A stretch of DNA of 64,000 nucleotides, taken from NCBI RefSeq assembly GCF_900095265.1, contig NZ_LT607652.1, positions 220,912-284,911 of the forward strand. The letters run 5' to 3'. The translations under genes and the position numbers were made by a program. The notes under the pieces are model-generated. The model saw nothing but the letters and a program-made list of their open reading frames with translations. It did not search any database and had not been told where the DNA came from. Below are positions 1-8,916 of the stretch, in pieces. Position 1 is the first letter of the stretch; each line of letters starts with the position of its first letter. This DNA comes from Janthinobacterium sp. UMAB-56 (GTDB lineage Bacteria > Pseudomonadota > Gammaproteobacteria > Burkholderiales > Burkholderiaceae_D).

Positions 1-1
1 G

Positions 2-205
2 ATCGCCAGCCAGACAGACCCCTGGATGACAGCCGAACACGCTGCGCAGTGGGCACGGCGCTGGAATTGCAAGTATATTGATGGCGGTGCGCTGGGCCAT
101 ATCAATGCCGAGTCGCGCCTGGGCGACTGGCTGTATGGCCAGGCGCAACTGCAAACGCTGTTTGATCTGGCGCAAAGCGACAAACGCCACCGTCAGGCAG
201 CCTGA
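2..205 (+). CDS. RBBP9/YdeN-type serine hydrolase, 3' end only
   Basis: Only the last 67 codons lie in the window; the 5' part is upstream. The visible tail contains TDPWMTAEHA followed by GALGHINAESRLGDW. This matches the C-terminal end of the small alpha/beta hydrolases of the RBBP9/YdeN family, in which the His of GHINxES is the catalytic triad histidine. The substrate is unknown. The gene ends in TGA at 203-205, 42 bp before the peroxiredoxin start on the same strand, so the two could share a transcript. Confidence 0.8.
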   Translation: MASQTDPWMTAEHAAQWARRWNCKYIDGGALGHINAESRLGDWLYGQAQLQTLFDLAQSDKRHRQAA

Positions 206-247
206 TACGACCAGCATCCCGCCACACAACCTCACAAGGAGATCACG

Positions 248-886
248 ATGACTTTACGCCTGGGCGATGTCGCCCCTGATTTTGAACAAGACAGCTCCAT
301 CGGCACGCTCAAGTTCCACGCGTGGGCCGGCGACTCCTGGGTGGTGCTGTTCTCCCACCCGGCCGACTTCACCCCCGTGTGCACGACGGAACTGGGCTTG
401 ACTGCCAAGCTCAAGCCGGAATTTGACAAGCGCAACGTGAAGGCTATCGCCCTGTCCGTGGACGCGGCCGAGTCGCACAAGAGCTGGATCAAGGATATCG
501 AAGAGACGCAAAACACGGTCGTGGGTTTCCCCATCATCGCCGACGTCGACAAGAAAGTATCGGTGCTGTACGACATGATCCACCCGGAGCAATCCGTCAC
601 GGCCACCGTGCGCTCCGTCTTCATCATCGACCCGAACAAGAAAGTGCGGCTGATCCTCACGTATCCGCTGAGCACGGGCCGCAACTTCAACGAAATCCTG
701 CGCGTCATCGATGCTCTGCAATTGACGGATGGCTACACCGTGGCCACGCCCGGTAACTGGCAAGATGGCGACGACGTCATCATCCCCTTGACCGTGCAAG
801 ACCCGGACGTGATCAAGCAGAAATATCCGAAGGGCTTTACGGCCGCGAAACCTTATCTGCGCCTCACGCCGCAGCCAAACAAGTAA
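248..886 (+). CDS. 1-Cys peroxiredoxin (Prx6 type)
   Basis: A 212-residue thiol peroxidase that reduces H2O2 and organic peroxides in the cytoplasm. The AhpC/TSA fold is recognised by HPADFTPVCTTEL at about residues 37-49, with peroxidatic Cys45. This is the only cysteine in the protein, which fits the 1-Cys Prx6 class; regeneration must use an external thiol. The family Arg falls in TVRSVFIID, and the C-terminal extension (about 150-212) is typical of Prx6. The ATG at 248 is preceded by a good AAGGAG about 6 bases upstream. A rho-independent terminator follows about 110 bp downstream. Confidence 0.93.
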   Translation: MTLRLGDVAPDFEQDSSIGTLKFHAWAGDSWVVLFSHPADFTPVCTTELGLTAKLKPEFDKRNVKAIALSVDAAESHKSWIKDIEETQNTVVGFPIIADVDKKVSVLYDMIHPEQSVTATVRSVFIIDPNKKVRLILTYPLSTGRNFNEILRVIDALQLTDGYTVATPGNWQDGDDVIIPLTVQDPDVIKQKYPKGFTAAKPYLRLTPQPNK

Positions 887-907
887 AAGCAGCGAAAAAA
901 CGTCCAT

Positions 908-957
908 CGCGTTGTTGCATTGCCTCGCCGTACATTCGTACTGTCTTCGGCAACGCG
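908..957. repeat. Imperfect inverted repeat downstream of the peroxiredoxin gene
   Basis: CGCGTTG at 908-914 pairs with CAACGCG at 951-957, with an inner pair of GTAC half-sites at 930-933 and 938-941. It lies between the peroxiredoxin stop and its terminator. The layout resembles a dispersed intergenic palindromic element, but no second copy is visible in this window, so that identity is inferred. Confidence 0.4.
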
Positions 958-995
958 CCTAGCCCTGAACGTTTTATTCGGCACTCTTTCCCCAT

Positions 996-1025
996 AAAAA
1001 CGCACCTTGCCGGTGCGTTTTTTTT
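996..1025 (+). terminator. Rho-independent terminator after peroxiredoxin
   Basis: AACGCACC (999-1006) and GGTGCGTT (1012-1019) form an 8-bp stem with a 5-nt loop, followed by a run of T. It closes the peroxiredoxin transcript and isolates it from the cys operon. Confidence 0.85.
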
Positions 1026-1092
1026 GGCCCGGATTTTTCAGTGGCAGGTATGCGAAATCCATCTAAGCAAATGAGAAATGGTTAGTTCTTTT

Positions 1093-1128
1093 TATAACTG
1101 TTGCATGTGATTATTGCGCCCTATAACT
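1093..1128 (+). promoter_or_regulatory. Possible cys operon control region
   Basis: Two direct copies of TATAACT lie at 1093-1099 and 1122-1128, 29 bp apart, in the short AT-richer leader before cysT. Upstream regions of sulfate-assimilation operons bind CysB, and cysB is the last gene of this cluster. The assignment is only an inference from position and repetition. Confidence 0.3.
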
Positions 1129-1154
1129 CAAAAATGTAATAAGAAGGGGTTTCT

Positions 1155-2018
1155 ATGTCTGCAGCATCAGCAGCACCGCTCAAGGCGCGCGCAGCGCCGT
1201 TCCGGGTCATGCCGGGCTTTAAGCTGTCACTGGGCTTCACGCTCTTTTACCTGGCCCTAATCGTTCTCATTCCGCTCTCGTCGGTGTTCCTGAAAACCTT
1301 CACCATGACCTGGGACGCCTTCTTCAGCGCCGTCACGTCCGAGCGCGTGATGGCGTCATACCGCTTGACGTTTGGCGCCTCGCTGATCGCCGCCCTGCTG
1401 AACGTGGTGTTTGGCGGCATCCTGGCCTGGGTGCTGGTGCGCTATACATTCCCCGGCAAGCGCATCATCGACGCGTTGGTCGACTTGCCATTCGCCTTGC
1501 CGACGGCCGTGGCCGGCATCACCCTGACGGCCCTGTATTCGTCGAATGGCTGGTTCGGCCAGTTCATCGAAGGTGTGCTGGGCATCAAGGTGGCGTTCAC
1601 GCCGTTGGGTGTGGTGGTGGCGCTGACCTTCATCGGCTTGCCGTTTGTCGTGCGTACCGTGCAACCGGTGCTGGAAGACGCGGAAAAGGAACTGGAAGAA
1701 GCGGCCGCCAGCCTGGGCGCCAATTCCTTGCAAACGTTTATCCGCGTCATCTTCCCCACGATTTTGCCCTCCTTGCTGACGGGTTTTGCGCTGGCCTTTG
1801 CCCGCGCCACGGGCGAGTACGGTTCAGTGATCTTTATCGCCGGCAATATGCCGATGGTGTCGGAAATCACGCCGCTATTCATTATTACCAAGCTGGAGCA
1901 ATACGATTACGCGGGCGCCACGGCCATCGCCGTGGTGATGCTGGTGGTGTCCTTCCTGCTGTTGTTGACGATTAACCTGCTGCAAGCATGGACGCGCGGA
2001 AAGGCGAAGAAATCATGA
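1155..2018 (+). CDS. cysT: Sulfate/thiosulfate ABC transporter permease CysT (CysU)
   Basis: A 287-residue inner-membrane permease of the sulfate importer. Six hydrophobic segments follow a short N-terminal tail. The cytoplasmic EAA loop that contacts the ATPase reads [14 protein letters not shown] around residues 175-190. The start ATG at 1155 follows AAGAAGGGG. The stop TGA overlaps the cysW ATG (ATGA at 2015-2018), indicating translational coupling. It forms the membrane channel with CysW. No periplasmic sulfate-binding protein gene (sbp or cysP) precedes it, although that is a common arrangement. Confidence 0.95.
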   Translation: MSAASAAPLKARAAPFRVMPGFKLSLGFTLFYLALIVLIPLSSVFLKTFTMTWDAFFSAVTSERVMASYRLTFGASLIAALLNVVFGGILAWVLVRYTFPGKRIIDALVDLPFALPTAVAGITLTALYSSNGWFGQFIEGVLGIKVAFTPLGVVVALTFIGLPFVVRTVQPVLEDAEKELEEAAASLGANSLQTFIRVIFPTILPSLLTGFALAFARATGEYGSVIFIAGNMPMVSEITPLFIITKLEQYDYAGATAIAVVMLVVSFLLLLTINLLQAWTRGKAKKS

Positions 2019-2941
2019 GTACGAATATCACTGCCGTGGCCAAGGTGAAAGATGCGCGGCCGACAGCGCGCCGTTTCGAACCGAATGTCGGCCCCGTCGT
2101 GCTGGAACCTCTGTGGGTACGCACGGTATTGATCAGCATCGCCTTGCTGTTCCTGACGGCTTTCCTGATCGTGCCGCTGGTAGCCGTCTTTGCCGAAGCG
2201 TTCAAGAAGGGCTGGGAAGCGTATATCGCCGCCATCATCGATCCGGATGCGATTTCCGCCATCAAGCTGACCTTGATCACGGCCGCCATCGCCGTGCCGC
2301 TGAACCTGGTATTTGGCGTGGCCGCTTCCTGGTGTATCGCCAAATTCGAATTCCGCGGCAAGAGTATCTTGCTGACCCTGATTGACTTGCCGTTTTCCGT
2401 CTCGCCCGTGATTTCCGGCCTGATCTATGTGCTGATGTTTGGCGCCCAAGGCTGGTTTGGCCCGTGGCTGCAGGCGCACGACATCAAGATCCTGTTTGCC
2501 GTGCCCGGCATCGTGCTCGCTACCATCTTCATTACTTTCCCCTTCGTCGCGCGTGAATTGATCCCGCTGATGCAGTCGCAGGGCAGCGAAGAAGAAGAGG
2601 CTGCCATCGTGCTGGGCGCCTCGGGCTGGAATACTTTCCGCCGCGTGACTTTGCCAAACATCAAGTGGGGGCTGCTGTATGGCGTGATCCTGTGTAACGC
2701 CCGCGCCATGGGCGAGTTCGGCGCCGTGTCTGTCGTCTCCGGCCATATCCGTGGCGAAACCAACACCATGCCGCTGCAGGTGGAGATTCTGTACAACGAG
2801 TACAACTTTGCCGCCGCGTTTGCCGTCGCCTCGCTGTTGGCCTTGCTAGCCCTGGTGACCCTGGCCTTGAAAGCTTTTATTGAGTGGCGTTTGAACGAGA
2901 GCGACGCCGACGATTCCGCCTTACGTTCTACGGAGCACTGA
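2015..2941 (+). CDS. cysW: Sulfate ABC transporter permease CysW
   Basis: A 308-residue second permease half of the sulfate importer. I place the start at the ATG at 2015, which overlaps the cysT stop as ATGA and has GAAGAA just upstream. A longer frame from 1988 would lie entirely inside the cysT end. The EAA loop appears as [20 protein letters not shown] at about 193-212, with six membrane segments around it. The stop lies one base before the cysA ATG (TGACATG). Confidence 0.94.
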   Translation: MSTNITAVAKVKDARPTARRFEPNVGPVVLEPLWVRTVLISIALLFLTAFLIVPLVAVFAEAFKKGWEAYIAAIIDPDAISAIKLTLITAAIAVPLNLVFGVAASWCIAKFEFRGKSILLTLIDLPFSVSPVISGLIYVLMFGAQGWFGPWLQAHDIKILFAVPGIVLATIFITFPFVARELIPLMQSQGSEEEEAAIVLGASGWNTFRRVTLPNIKWGLLYGVILCNARAMGEFGAVSVVSGHIRGETNTMPLQVEILYNEYNFAAAFAVASLLALLALVTLALKAFIEWRLNESDADDSALRSTEH

Positions 2942-2942
2942 C

Positions 2943-4016
2943 ATGACCATCGCAGTTAAAAACATCCACAAGCGTTTCGGCGATTTCGTCGCCCTCGACA
3001 ATATCTCGCTGGACTTTCCCGCCGGCGAACTGACGGCCCTGCTGGGCCCGTCCGGTTGCGGCAAGACGACCTTGCTGCGCATCATCGCCGGCCTCGAGCA
3101 TCCGGACAGCGGCCAGGTGCTGCTCGATGCAGAGGACGCATCGAACCGCCACGTGCGCGAACGCCAGGTGGGTTTCGTCTTCCAGCATTACGCCTTGTTC
3201 AAGCACATGACGGTATTTGAAAACGTGGCCTTTGGTTTGCGCGTGAAGTCGCGCAGCGAGCGCCCGTCGGAAGACCAGATCCGCCGCAAGGTGAAGGATT
3301 TGCTGGAACTGGTGCAACTGGATTGGCTGGCCGACCGTTATCCGCCGCAACTGTCGGGCGGACAACGCCAGCGCATCGCCCTGGCACGCGCCCTGGCCGT
3401 CGAGCCGCGCGTGCTGCTGCTGGACGAACCGTTCGGCGCTTTGGATGCCAAGGTGCGCAAGGAATTGCGCCGCTGGCTGCGCCGCCTGCATGACGACTTG
3501 CACGTGACCAGCATTTTCGTCACGCATGACCAGGAAGAAGCGCTGGAGGTGGCGGACCAGGTCGTGCTGATGAACAAGGGCACCGTCGAGCAACTGGGTT
3601 CCCCGGAGCAAGTCTACAACCACCCGGCTTCACCGTTCGTCTACGGTTTCCTGGGCAACGTCAACCTGTTCCATGGCCGCGTGCATGACGGCGTGATGGC
3701 GACCGGTGACGCCAGCTTCGAAGTGCCCGATTACGCGGGCGTGAGCGACAGCAAGGGCACGGCCTATGTGCGGCCGCACGACCTGGAAATCGACCGCTAC
3801 ACGCAGGGCGCCGAAGGCATCGTCGTGAAACTGAGCCGCGCCCATGCCATCGGCCCGCTGGCCCAGCTGGACTTGCAGCGCGTCGATAACAGCGAGCTGA
3901 TCGAAGCGGTGATGTCGAACGAGCGTTTCACGCATCTGCAACTGAAGGAAGGCGAAACGCTGGTCGTGCGTCCCAAGCGCCTGCACGTCTTTGTCGAACC
4001 CACATCAAGAATTTAA
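2943..4016 (+). CDS. cysA: Sulfate ABC transporter ATPase CysA
   Basis: A 357-residue ATP-hydrolysing subunit on the cytoplasmic face. The Walker A motif GPSGCGKTT spans residues 35-43. The Q-loop is FVFQHYA, the ABC signature [14 protein letters not shown], Walker [13 protein letters not shown], and the switch His is in FVTHDQEEA. After the nucleotide-binding domain (to about 235) comes a regulatory TOBE-like tail, as in other CysA proteins. The gene follows cysW immediately and precedes cysB by 12 bp, so all four are probably one transcript. Confidence 0.96.
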   Translation: MTIAVKNIHKRFGDFVALDNISLDFPAGELTALLGPSGCGKTTLLRIIAGLEHPDSGQVLLDAEDASNRHVRERQVGFVFQHYALFKHMTVFENVAFGLRVKSRSERPSEDQIRRKVKDLLELVQLDWLADRYPPQLSGGQRQRIALARALAVEPRVLLLDEPFGALDAKVRKELRRWLRRLHDDLHVTSIFVTHDQEEALEVADQVVLMNKGTVEQLGSPEQVYNHPASPFVYGFLGNVNLFHGRVHDGVMATGDASFEVPDYAGVSDSKGTAYVRPHDLEIDRYTQGAEGIVVKLSRAHAIGPLAQLDLQRVDNSELIEAVMSNERFTHLQLKEGETLVVRPKRLHVFVEPTSRI

Positions 4017-4028
4017 TATTGGAATGCC

Positions 4029-4961
4029 ATGAACTTTCAACAACTGCGTTCGATCCGCGAAGCGGCTCGCCGCGGCTATAACCTGACGGAAGTGGCCAAC
4101 GCCCTGTTCACGTCGCAGCCGGGCGTGAGCCGGCAAATCCGCGAACTCGAGGACGAGCTGGGCGTGGTCATCTTCGAGCGCAACGGCAAGCGCCTGACGG
4201 GCTTGACGGAGCCGGGCAAGGGCATCTTGAAGATCGTCGACCGTCTCTTGATCGAGGCGGAAAACCTGCAGCAGGCCAGCCTCGAATACAGCGGCCAGAC
4301 CAGCGGTACCTTGTCGGTGGCGGCCACGCACACGCAGGCGCGCTATGCGCTGCCGAAAGTGGTGCAAAGTTTCCGCGCCGCCTACCCCGACGTGCGTATT
4401 GCGCTACAACAAAGCGCGCCCGAGCACATCGCGGAGTGGGTACTGTCGGGCAAGACCGATATCGGCATCGCCACGGAAGGCTTGAGCCAGTTCCCCGACC
4501 TCGTGTCGTTCCCGTGCTACCGCTGGAGCCACCTGATTGTCGTGCCGGACGGCCACCCGCTGCTCGAACATGCAAGCATCCGCCTGGAAGACCTGGCCAA
4601 GTATCCCTTGATCACCTACGACAAGGGGTTCACGGGACGCGGCCATATCGACGATGCGTTCGCCAAGGCGGGCGTGGCCACCGACATCATCCTGACCGCC
4701 ATGGATTCTGACGTTATCAAGCAATACGTGGCGCTGGGCCTGGGCGTGGGTATCGTTGCCTCCATGGCCTTCGATCATGGTCGGGACAAGGGGCTGCGGG
4801 CCGTGGAAGCGTCGCATCTGTTCGCCAGTAACACGACGCGTTTGGCGGTGCGCCGCGGCACGTACCTGCGCGCCTATGCCTACGAGTTCATATTGCAGCT
4901 GGCGCCGGACCTGACGCGCGCAGACATCGACCGTGCCATGGCGGGAGAGGACGCCCCCTAG
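4029..4961 (+). CDS. cysB: LysR-type regulator of sulfur assimilation, CysB
   Basis: A 310-residue LysR-family activator. The N-terminal winged HTH (1-60) begins MNFQQLRSIREAARRGYNLT, the usual CysB opening, and carries TSQPGVSRQIRELE as the recognition region. The rest is a periplasmic-binding-like effector domain that in CysB senses O-acetyl- or N-acetylserine. Its place at the end of the sulfate-uptake operon supports the call. The TAG stop lies in a CTAG that is also the stop of the convergent gene on the other strand. It could be confused with the paralogue Cbl, but the operon context favours CysB. Confidence 0.93.
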   Translation: MNFQQLRSIREAARRGYNLTEVANALFTSQPGVSRQIRELEDELGVVIFERNGKRLTGLTEPGKGILKIVDRLLIEAENLQQASLEYSGQTSGTLSVAATHTQARYALPKVVQSFRAAYPDVRIALQQSAPEHIAEWVLSGKTDIGIATEGLSQFPDLVSFPCYRWSHLIVVPDGHPLLEHASIRLEDLAKYPLITYDKGFTGRGHIDDAFAKAGVATDIILTAMDSDVIKQYVALGLGVGIVASMAFDHGRDKGLRAVEASHLFASNTTRLAVRRGTYLRAYAYEFILQLAPDLTRADIDRAMAGEDAP

Positions 4962-5311
4962 GCGATGGCCGCCCTTTGCGCGCGCGTCAGGCTGGCCACG
5001 GCGCGTGCGTAGCTATCGTGTACCAGTTCCGCCAGGTAATCGCTTGGGAAGCGCGCCACATCGACGATGCTCACCCAGTGAAAGCGGCCCATGTAGCGGG
5101 CTGGTTTCACGCCCGGCATATCCGTCAGTTCGATAAACCGTTCCGCGCTGACCCACAGGCTGAAGCGCCACTGTTCCGGTGCGCTGGTCTTAAAATAGGC
5201 AAATTTCTTGCCGCTCACTTCAAGCACGAGGATGTTCGACGGCGCGCCGTATAGCACGGCTTGCGCACCGGGCTGGGCCGCGCAAAATTCCTTCAGTTCA
5301 TCTGTTGTCAT
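4958..5311 (-). CDS. MmcQ/YjbR family protein
   Basis: A 117-residue protein with the MmcQ/YjbR fold, a small alpha/beta domain similar to a double-wing DNA-binding module; its function is unknown. It begins MTTDELKEFCAAQPGA and contains the family features KKFAYFKTS and GRFHWVSIVD. It overlaps the upstream DUF2185 gene by ATGA, so the two are translationally coupled, and it overlaps cysB tail to tail by 4 bp. Confidence 0.85.
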   Translation of the reverse strand: MTTDELKEFCAAQPGAQAVLYGAPSNILVLEVSGKKFAYFKTSAPEQWRFSLWVSAERFIELTDMPGVKPARYMGRFHWVSIVDVARFPSDYLAELVHDSYARAVASLTRAQRAAIA

Positions 5312-5598
5312 TCTTCAAGCACCATGAATTTTCGCGTGTTGTGGTCGTAGGCATAGGCTGACCCGGCAGGAGCGTCCCGCAGGCGCATGAAACGCTCGTC
5401 CACGCTGAGCACGGCGCCCAGCGAGACGAGGGCCACCTTGGCGCTGTCGTTGATGTCGTCATCGCTTTCGTCGTTGGCCGTGAAGCGCCAGCCGCTGTCG
5501 TCGCTGTTGTCCTGCACTTCGCGGTACAGATAGACGCATGGTAGCCGATTGCGTGTCAGGATGACCACGCATGCGGTCCAGGCTTGCCATTGTCGCAA
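5308..5598 (-). CDS. DUF2185 (Imm33-like) domain protein
   Basis: A short protein of about 96 residues. The core YLYREVQDNSDDSGWRFTAN followed by an acidic run and DAPAGSAYAYD matches the DUF2185 pattern (xYREExDNxxDSGWRF ... DAPIGSAYERD). This family includes proteins grouped as immunity protein Imm33, but many members are housekeeping hypotheticals. The open frame runs back to 5817, but the region before the domain is rich in Cys/His/Arg and does not look like protein. I therefore favour the TTG at 5598 (preceded by GCGAGGGA), giving a family-sized product. The start is uncertain. The stop overlaps the MmcQ start. Confidence 0.6.
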   Translation of the reverse strand: MRQWQAWTACVVILTRNRLPCVYLYREVQDNSDDSGWRFTANDESDDDINDSAKVALVSLGAVLSVDERFMRLRDAPAGSAYAYDHNTRKFMVLEE

Positions 5599-5855
5599 GG
5601 TTCCCTCGCCATCGGGTGTGTGCCGATGACAACAATCCTTTTCCGGGCACAGCGCCCGCGCATGGCAAGGATAGCGGCAAGCCCCGTGATAGCGGACCCT
5701 GGCAATAAATTGATGAGGTCGATTGAAAATGCCAATGGGAAAATATGTTTCTTTAATTGCATTTTGATTTCCTCGATGATATCTTTTGTTTTGTCGCAGA
5801 AATAATAAAAAATACAAATAAGTTGCAATATTGAAATAAAATCCAGGGGAAATAT

Positions 5856-6413
5856 ATGAATATGACGAAACATGCAGTATTGGGACTGTGCCTCAGTGTG
5901 TCGGCTTGCCTGGCGCCATTGGCCCAAGCGGCGAATTGGGTGGAAATCACCGATCCGGCCAAGAGTGGTTTCTTGGTAGGCGGCAATACCGTCACCTATG
6001 GCTCGGTGGCCGCCGATACGGTCTGGGTATACGACGGCGCCAACCCATCCGGCGCGCAAAGCGCGGCCGCCATCCAGAGTTTGGTCAGCAGCAAGTTTGC
6101 CCTGCCGTCCAGCGGTACCGGCTCCTTGGTCTTTGCCGCCCAGGGCGACCTGGCCAGCAGCAAGTCCGGTTCGTTCACCGTCACCTCCAGCTTTGACTAC
6201 CTGGCCGTGCATTATGGCCGTGGCGAACTGTTGTTCCACTGGGATACGCCGCTGGCCGCCAATACGCTTTTCAGCATTGCCAACCTGCCGCGTGGCTTGA
6301 GCAATTTCCGCGCGTTCAACTCGGTCTCGGCCGTGCCTGAGCCAGCGACCTACGGCATGCTGATGCTGGGTCTGGGCCTGCTCGGTTTTGTCGCGCGCCG
6401 CCGTCGCGCCTGA
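5856..6413 (+). CDS. PEP-CTERM sorting domain protein
   Basis: A 185-residue exported protein. A Sec signal peptide covers about 1-25 (ending LAPLAQAA). The C-terminus has the PEP-CTERM tripartite sorting signal: VPEPATYGML, a hydrophobic helix, and the basic tail ARRRRA. Such proteins are cleaved by exosortase (EpsH/XrtA) and displayed on or released from the surface, often in biofilm matrix. The middle is a Ser/Gly/Ala-rich beta-type domain I do not recognise. The ATG at 5856 follows CAGGGGAAA. No exosortase gene is in the window. Confidence 0.85.
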   Translation: MNMTKHAVLGLCLSVSACLAPLAQAANWVEITDPAKSGFLVGGNTVTYGSVAADTVWVYDGANPSGAQSAAAIQSLVSSKFALPSSGTGSLVFAAQGDLASSKSGSFTVTSSFDYLAVHYGRGELLFHWDTPLAANTLFSIANLPRGLSNFRAFNSVSAVPEPATYGMLMLGLGLLGFVARRRRA

Positions 6414-6440
6414 GCCTGCAGCGCCTGCGGGCGCAAGATG

Positions 6441-6478
6441 AAAAAAGCCCGGAAACGCGATGCGTTCCGGGCTTTTTG
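6441..6478. terminator. Bidirectional rho-independent terminator
   Basis: AAAAAGCCCGGAA (6442-6454) pairs with TTCCGGGCTTTTT (6465-6477), with a further CGC/GCG inside the loop. A and T tracts on both sides let it serve the PEP-CTERM gene on the plus strand and the TonB receptor gene on the minus strand, which converge here. Confidence 0.9.
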
Positions 6479-6495
6479 TCGTATGGACTTGCCGC

Positions 6496-8916
6496 TTACC
6501 AGCTATAGCCGGCCTTGGCGTAGTAATAGCGGCCGTTGAAGCCGTTCGGCGCGAAGATGCTGTAGGGCTGGGTGCCGTTGACGTTGAGGTTGCCGTTGCT
6601 GGTCACTTGCGCCGGGTAGCGGTTGGTGACGTTGTCGATGCCGGCCACCAGGCGCCAGTTCTTGCCCAGTTTCACGGAACCGGACACGTCCAGCGCCCAT
6701 TGCGGATCATACGTCTGGTCCAGCTTGACATCGTTTTGCGGCACCGTGAAGCTGCCGTAGCGCGTCACGACGCCGTGCGCATTCCAGATGCCGAAGCCAT
6801 AGTCGGCGGCCAGGCTGAACTTGTCCTTCGGCGACGCCACCGTGATGCGATCGATGCTCTGGCGGTCGATCAGTTTCAGGTTGTTGGCCGTCAGGATGGC
6901 CGGATTGTCGGCGATTTTCTGCACCGTGCTCTTGTTATGGTTGTACGCCACGGTGAGGTCCAGCCTATCCTTGTCCTGCAGGTCGATGCGGTAGGTGCTG
7001 ACGATGTCCACGCCTTCCGTGCGCGTGTCGACGGCGTTGGTGAAGTAGCGCGCTGCGCCTACGGTCGAGCCTTGCGTCGCCAGCTCGGCCTTGAGCTTGT
7101 CGTTCAGCGCCAGGTTGGCCGAGAACAGGATGCGGTTGTCGATGTCGATGCGGTAGGCGTCGATCGACGTCGTGAAGTTGCGGCTAGGCTGGAATTGCAG
7201 GCCCAGGCTGTAGTTGCGGGCTTTTTCCGGTTTCAGGTCCTGTGCACCGAGGGAGCGCGCCTGCGGCGTATTCACGGCGAAGGTGCCCGTTTCGATGGCC
7301 GTATTGTTGCCATTGATGACCTGGAAGTTGGTGGTCGTGATGGTGTAGTACTGCTGTGCCAGTGATGGCGCGCGGAAGCCGCTCGACACGGTGCCGCGCA
7401 GGGACAGGGCGTCGGTGAACGAGTAGCGGGCCGACCCCTTGGCCGAGGTGGTGCTGCCGAAATCGCTGTAGCGCTCATGGCGCAGTGCCACGCCACCGGA
7501 CAGGTTTTTCGTCGCTTCCGCTTCCAGGTTCACATAGATCGACTCGTTGTGGCGCGAGTGGCTGCCCGCGTTGGCGGGACGGAAGCCGGCAAAGCCTTGC
7601 GAGCCGCCACCCGTGTACGACGCTTCGTCGCCGGCGCCGATGCTGTATTTCTCATGGCGCGCTTCGGCGCCGACGGCCACCGTCAGCGGTCCCGTAAAGT
7701 AAGCAACGGGAAATTCGCGCGCCGCATCGAGGTTGAACACGGTCTGTTCATTTTTCAGCGAACCGGCATAGAAATGCGTGGGGCTGTTTGCGCCCAGCGA
7801 CTGGTTGACCGTATTGTCCAGGTCCAGTTCGAACTTGTTGCTGCCGTAATTGAGGCTGGCATCCCAGCGCCAGCCGGCCGCTTCGCCGCGCAAGCCCGTG
7901 ACGATGGACTGGTCGGTCAGGGTGCTGTTTTGCAGCGGCAAGAAGCCTTCAGGGAAAAGCGGCGTGCGCTGCGAATACGCTTTGGTGACGGAATTCTGGA
8001 TCAGTGCCGTGCGCCAGGTGGCTGCGGCCGAGGTATCGCGCTTGCCATAGTTGCCGAAGGCGTACCAGTCTACATTGTCATTGATGCGGTATTCGCTGTT
8101 GAGGAAAATCGTCGCCGGCTTGCTTTCCGGGTCGCCATAGCGCTGGTTGACCTTGCCGTAGCGCGGTTCCAGCGGATTGCGGAAATCGGCGCCGGCGCGG
8201 TTGGTCGGATCGCGTTCCGCCACTTCGGCCGAGACACGCACCCAGCCGTCGTCGCCCAGGGCGAAGCCGGCCGAACCCTTGATGGATTTCTGCTTGCCGT
8301 CGCGTTCCTGCGTCTGGCCATAGCCCACTTCGATGTCGCCGCCGGCCGCGCCTTTTTTCAGGATGATGTTGATCACGCCGGCTATCGCGTCGGAGCCGTA
8401 CTGGGCCGCTGCGCCATCGCGCAGCACTTCCACGTGGTCGATGGCGGCCAGGGGAATGGCATTCAGGTCGACGGGCGCCGAGCCGCGGCCCAGCGAGCCG
8501 TTGACGTTGACGACGGCCGAAGTGTAGCGGCGCTTGCCGTTCACCAGCACCAGCGTCTGGTCGGGCGACAGGCCGCGCAACTGGGCCGGACGCACGGCGT
8601 CGCTGGCGTCGGCGCCCGTGGCGCGGGCGAAGTTCAGCGATGGCAGCAGGCGCGCCAGCACGGTGGCCAGTTCGGCCGAACCCGTGCTTTGCAGGTCGCG
8701 CGAAGTGAGGATGTCGATCGGCGATTCGGAATCGATGGTGCGGCGGTTCTTGGCAAAGGTACCGGTGACCACCACCGATTGCAATTCACCTTCAGCCGGC
8801 AGCTCTTGCTGCGCTTGCACATGCATTGGCAGGCTGAAGCAGGCGATCAGGCTGGCGGCGAGGACGGTTTTCACGGGGAGGGCGGGAAGCTGGGAGCGGG
8901 CGGTGCTTGAACTCAT
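6496..8916 (-). CDS. TonB-dependent outer-membrane receptor
   Basis: An 806-residue outer-membrane transporter. A Sec signal (about 1-37, ending MHVQAQ) is followed by the TonB-box region (ELQSVVVTGT) and the plug domain (about 60-185), with VLVNGKRRY and VEVLRDGAAAQYGSDAIAGV. A long beta-barrel ends in an aromatic residue (YAKAGYSW), the outer-membrane assembly signal. The substrate cannot be told; the plug resembles receptors annotated for iron chelates or carbohydrates. I choose the ATG at 8916 over an in-frame TTG at 8922 because AAGAGA lies about 8 bases upstream. Energy would come from the TonB-ExbBD system at 37-40 kb. Confidence 0.92.
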   Translation of the reverse strand: MSSSTARSQLPALPVKTVLAASLIACFSLPMHVQAQQELPAEGELQSVVVTGTFAKNRRTIDSESPIDILTSRDLQSTGSAELATVLARLLPSLNFARATGADASDAVRPAQLRGLSPDQTLVLVNGKRRYTSAVVNVNGSLGRGSAPVDLNAIPLAAIDHVEVLRDGAAAQYGSDAIAGVINIILKKGAAGGDIEVGYGQTQERDGKQKSIKGSAGFALGDDGWVRVSAEVAERDPTNRAGADFRNPLEPRYGKVNQRYGDPESKPATIFLNSEYRINDNVDWYAFGNYGKRDTSAAATWRTALIQNSVTKAYSQRTPLFPEGFLPLQNSTLTDQSIVTGLRGEAAGWRWDASLNYGSNKFELDLDNTVNQSLGANSPTHFYAGSLKNEQTVFNLDAAREFPVAYFTGPLTVAVGAEARHEKYSIGAGDEASYTGGGSQGFAGFRPANAGSHSRHNESIYVNLEAEATKNLSGGVALRHERYSDFGSTTSAKGSARYSFTDALSLRGTVSSGFRAPSLAQQYYTITTTNFQVINGNNTAIETGTFAVNTPQARSLGAQDLKPEKARNYSLGLQFQPSRNFTTSIDAYRIDIDNRILFSANLALNDKLKAELATQGSTVGAARYFTNAVDTRTEGVDIVSTYRIDLQDKDRLDLTVAYNHNKSTVQKIADNPAILTANNLKLIDRQSIDRITVASPKDKFSLAADYGFGIWNAHGVVTRYGSFTVPQNDVKLDQTYDPQWALDVSGSVKLGKNWRLVAGIDNVTNRYPAQVTSNGNLNVNGTQPYSIFAPNGFNGRYYYAKAGYSW

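Noticed and set aside
5599..5817. N-terminal extension of the DUF2185 gene
   Set aside because: The translated region lacks similarity to the family, overlaps the leader of the PEP-CTERM gene, and would make the protein almost twice the usual size.
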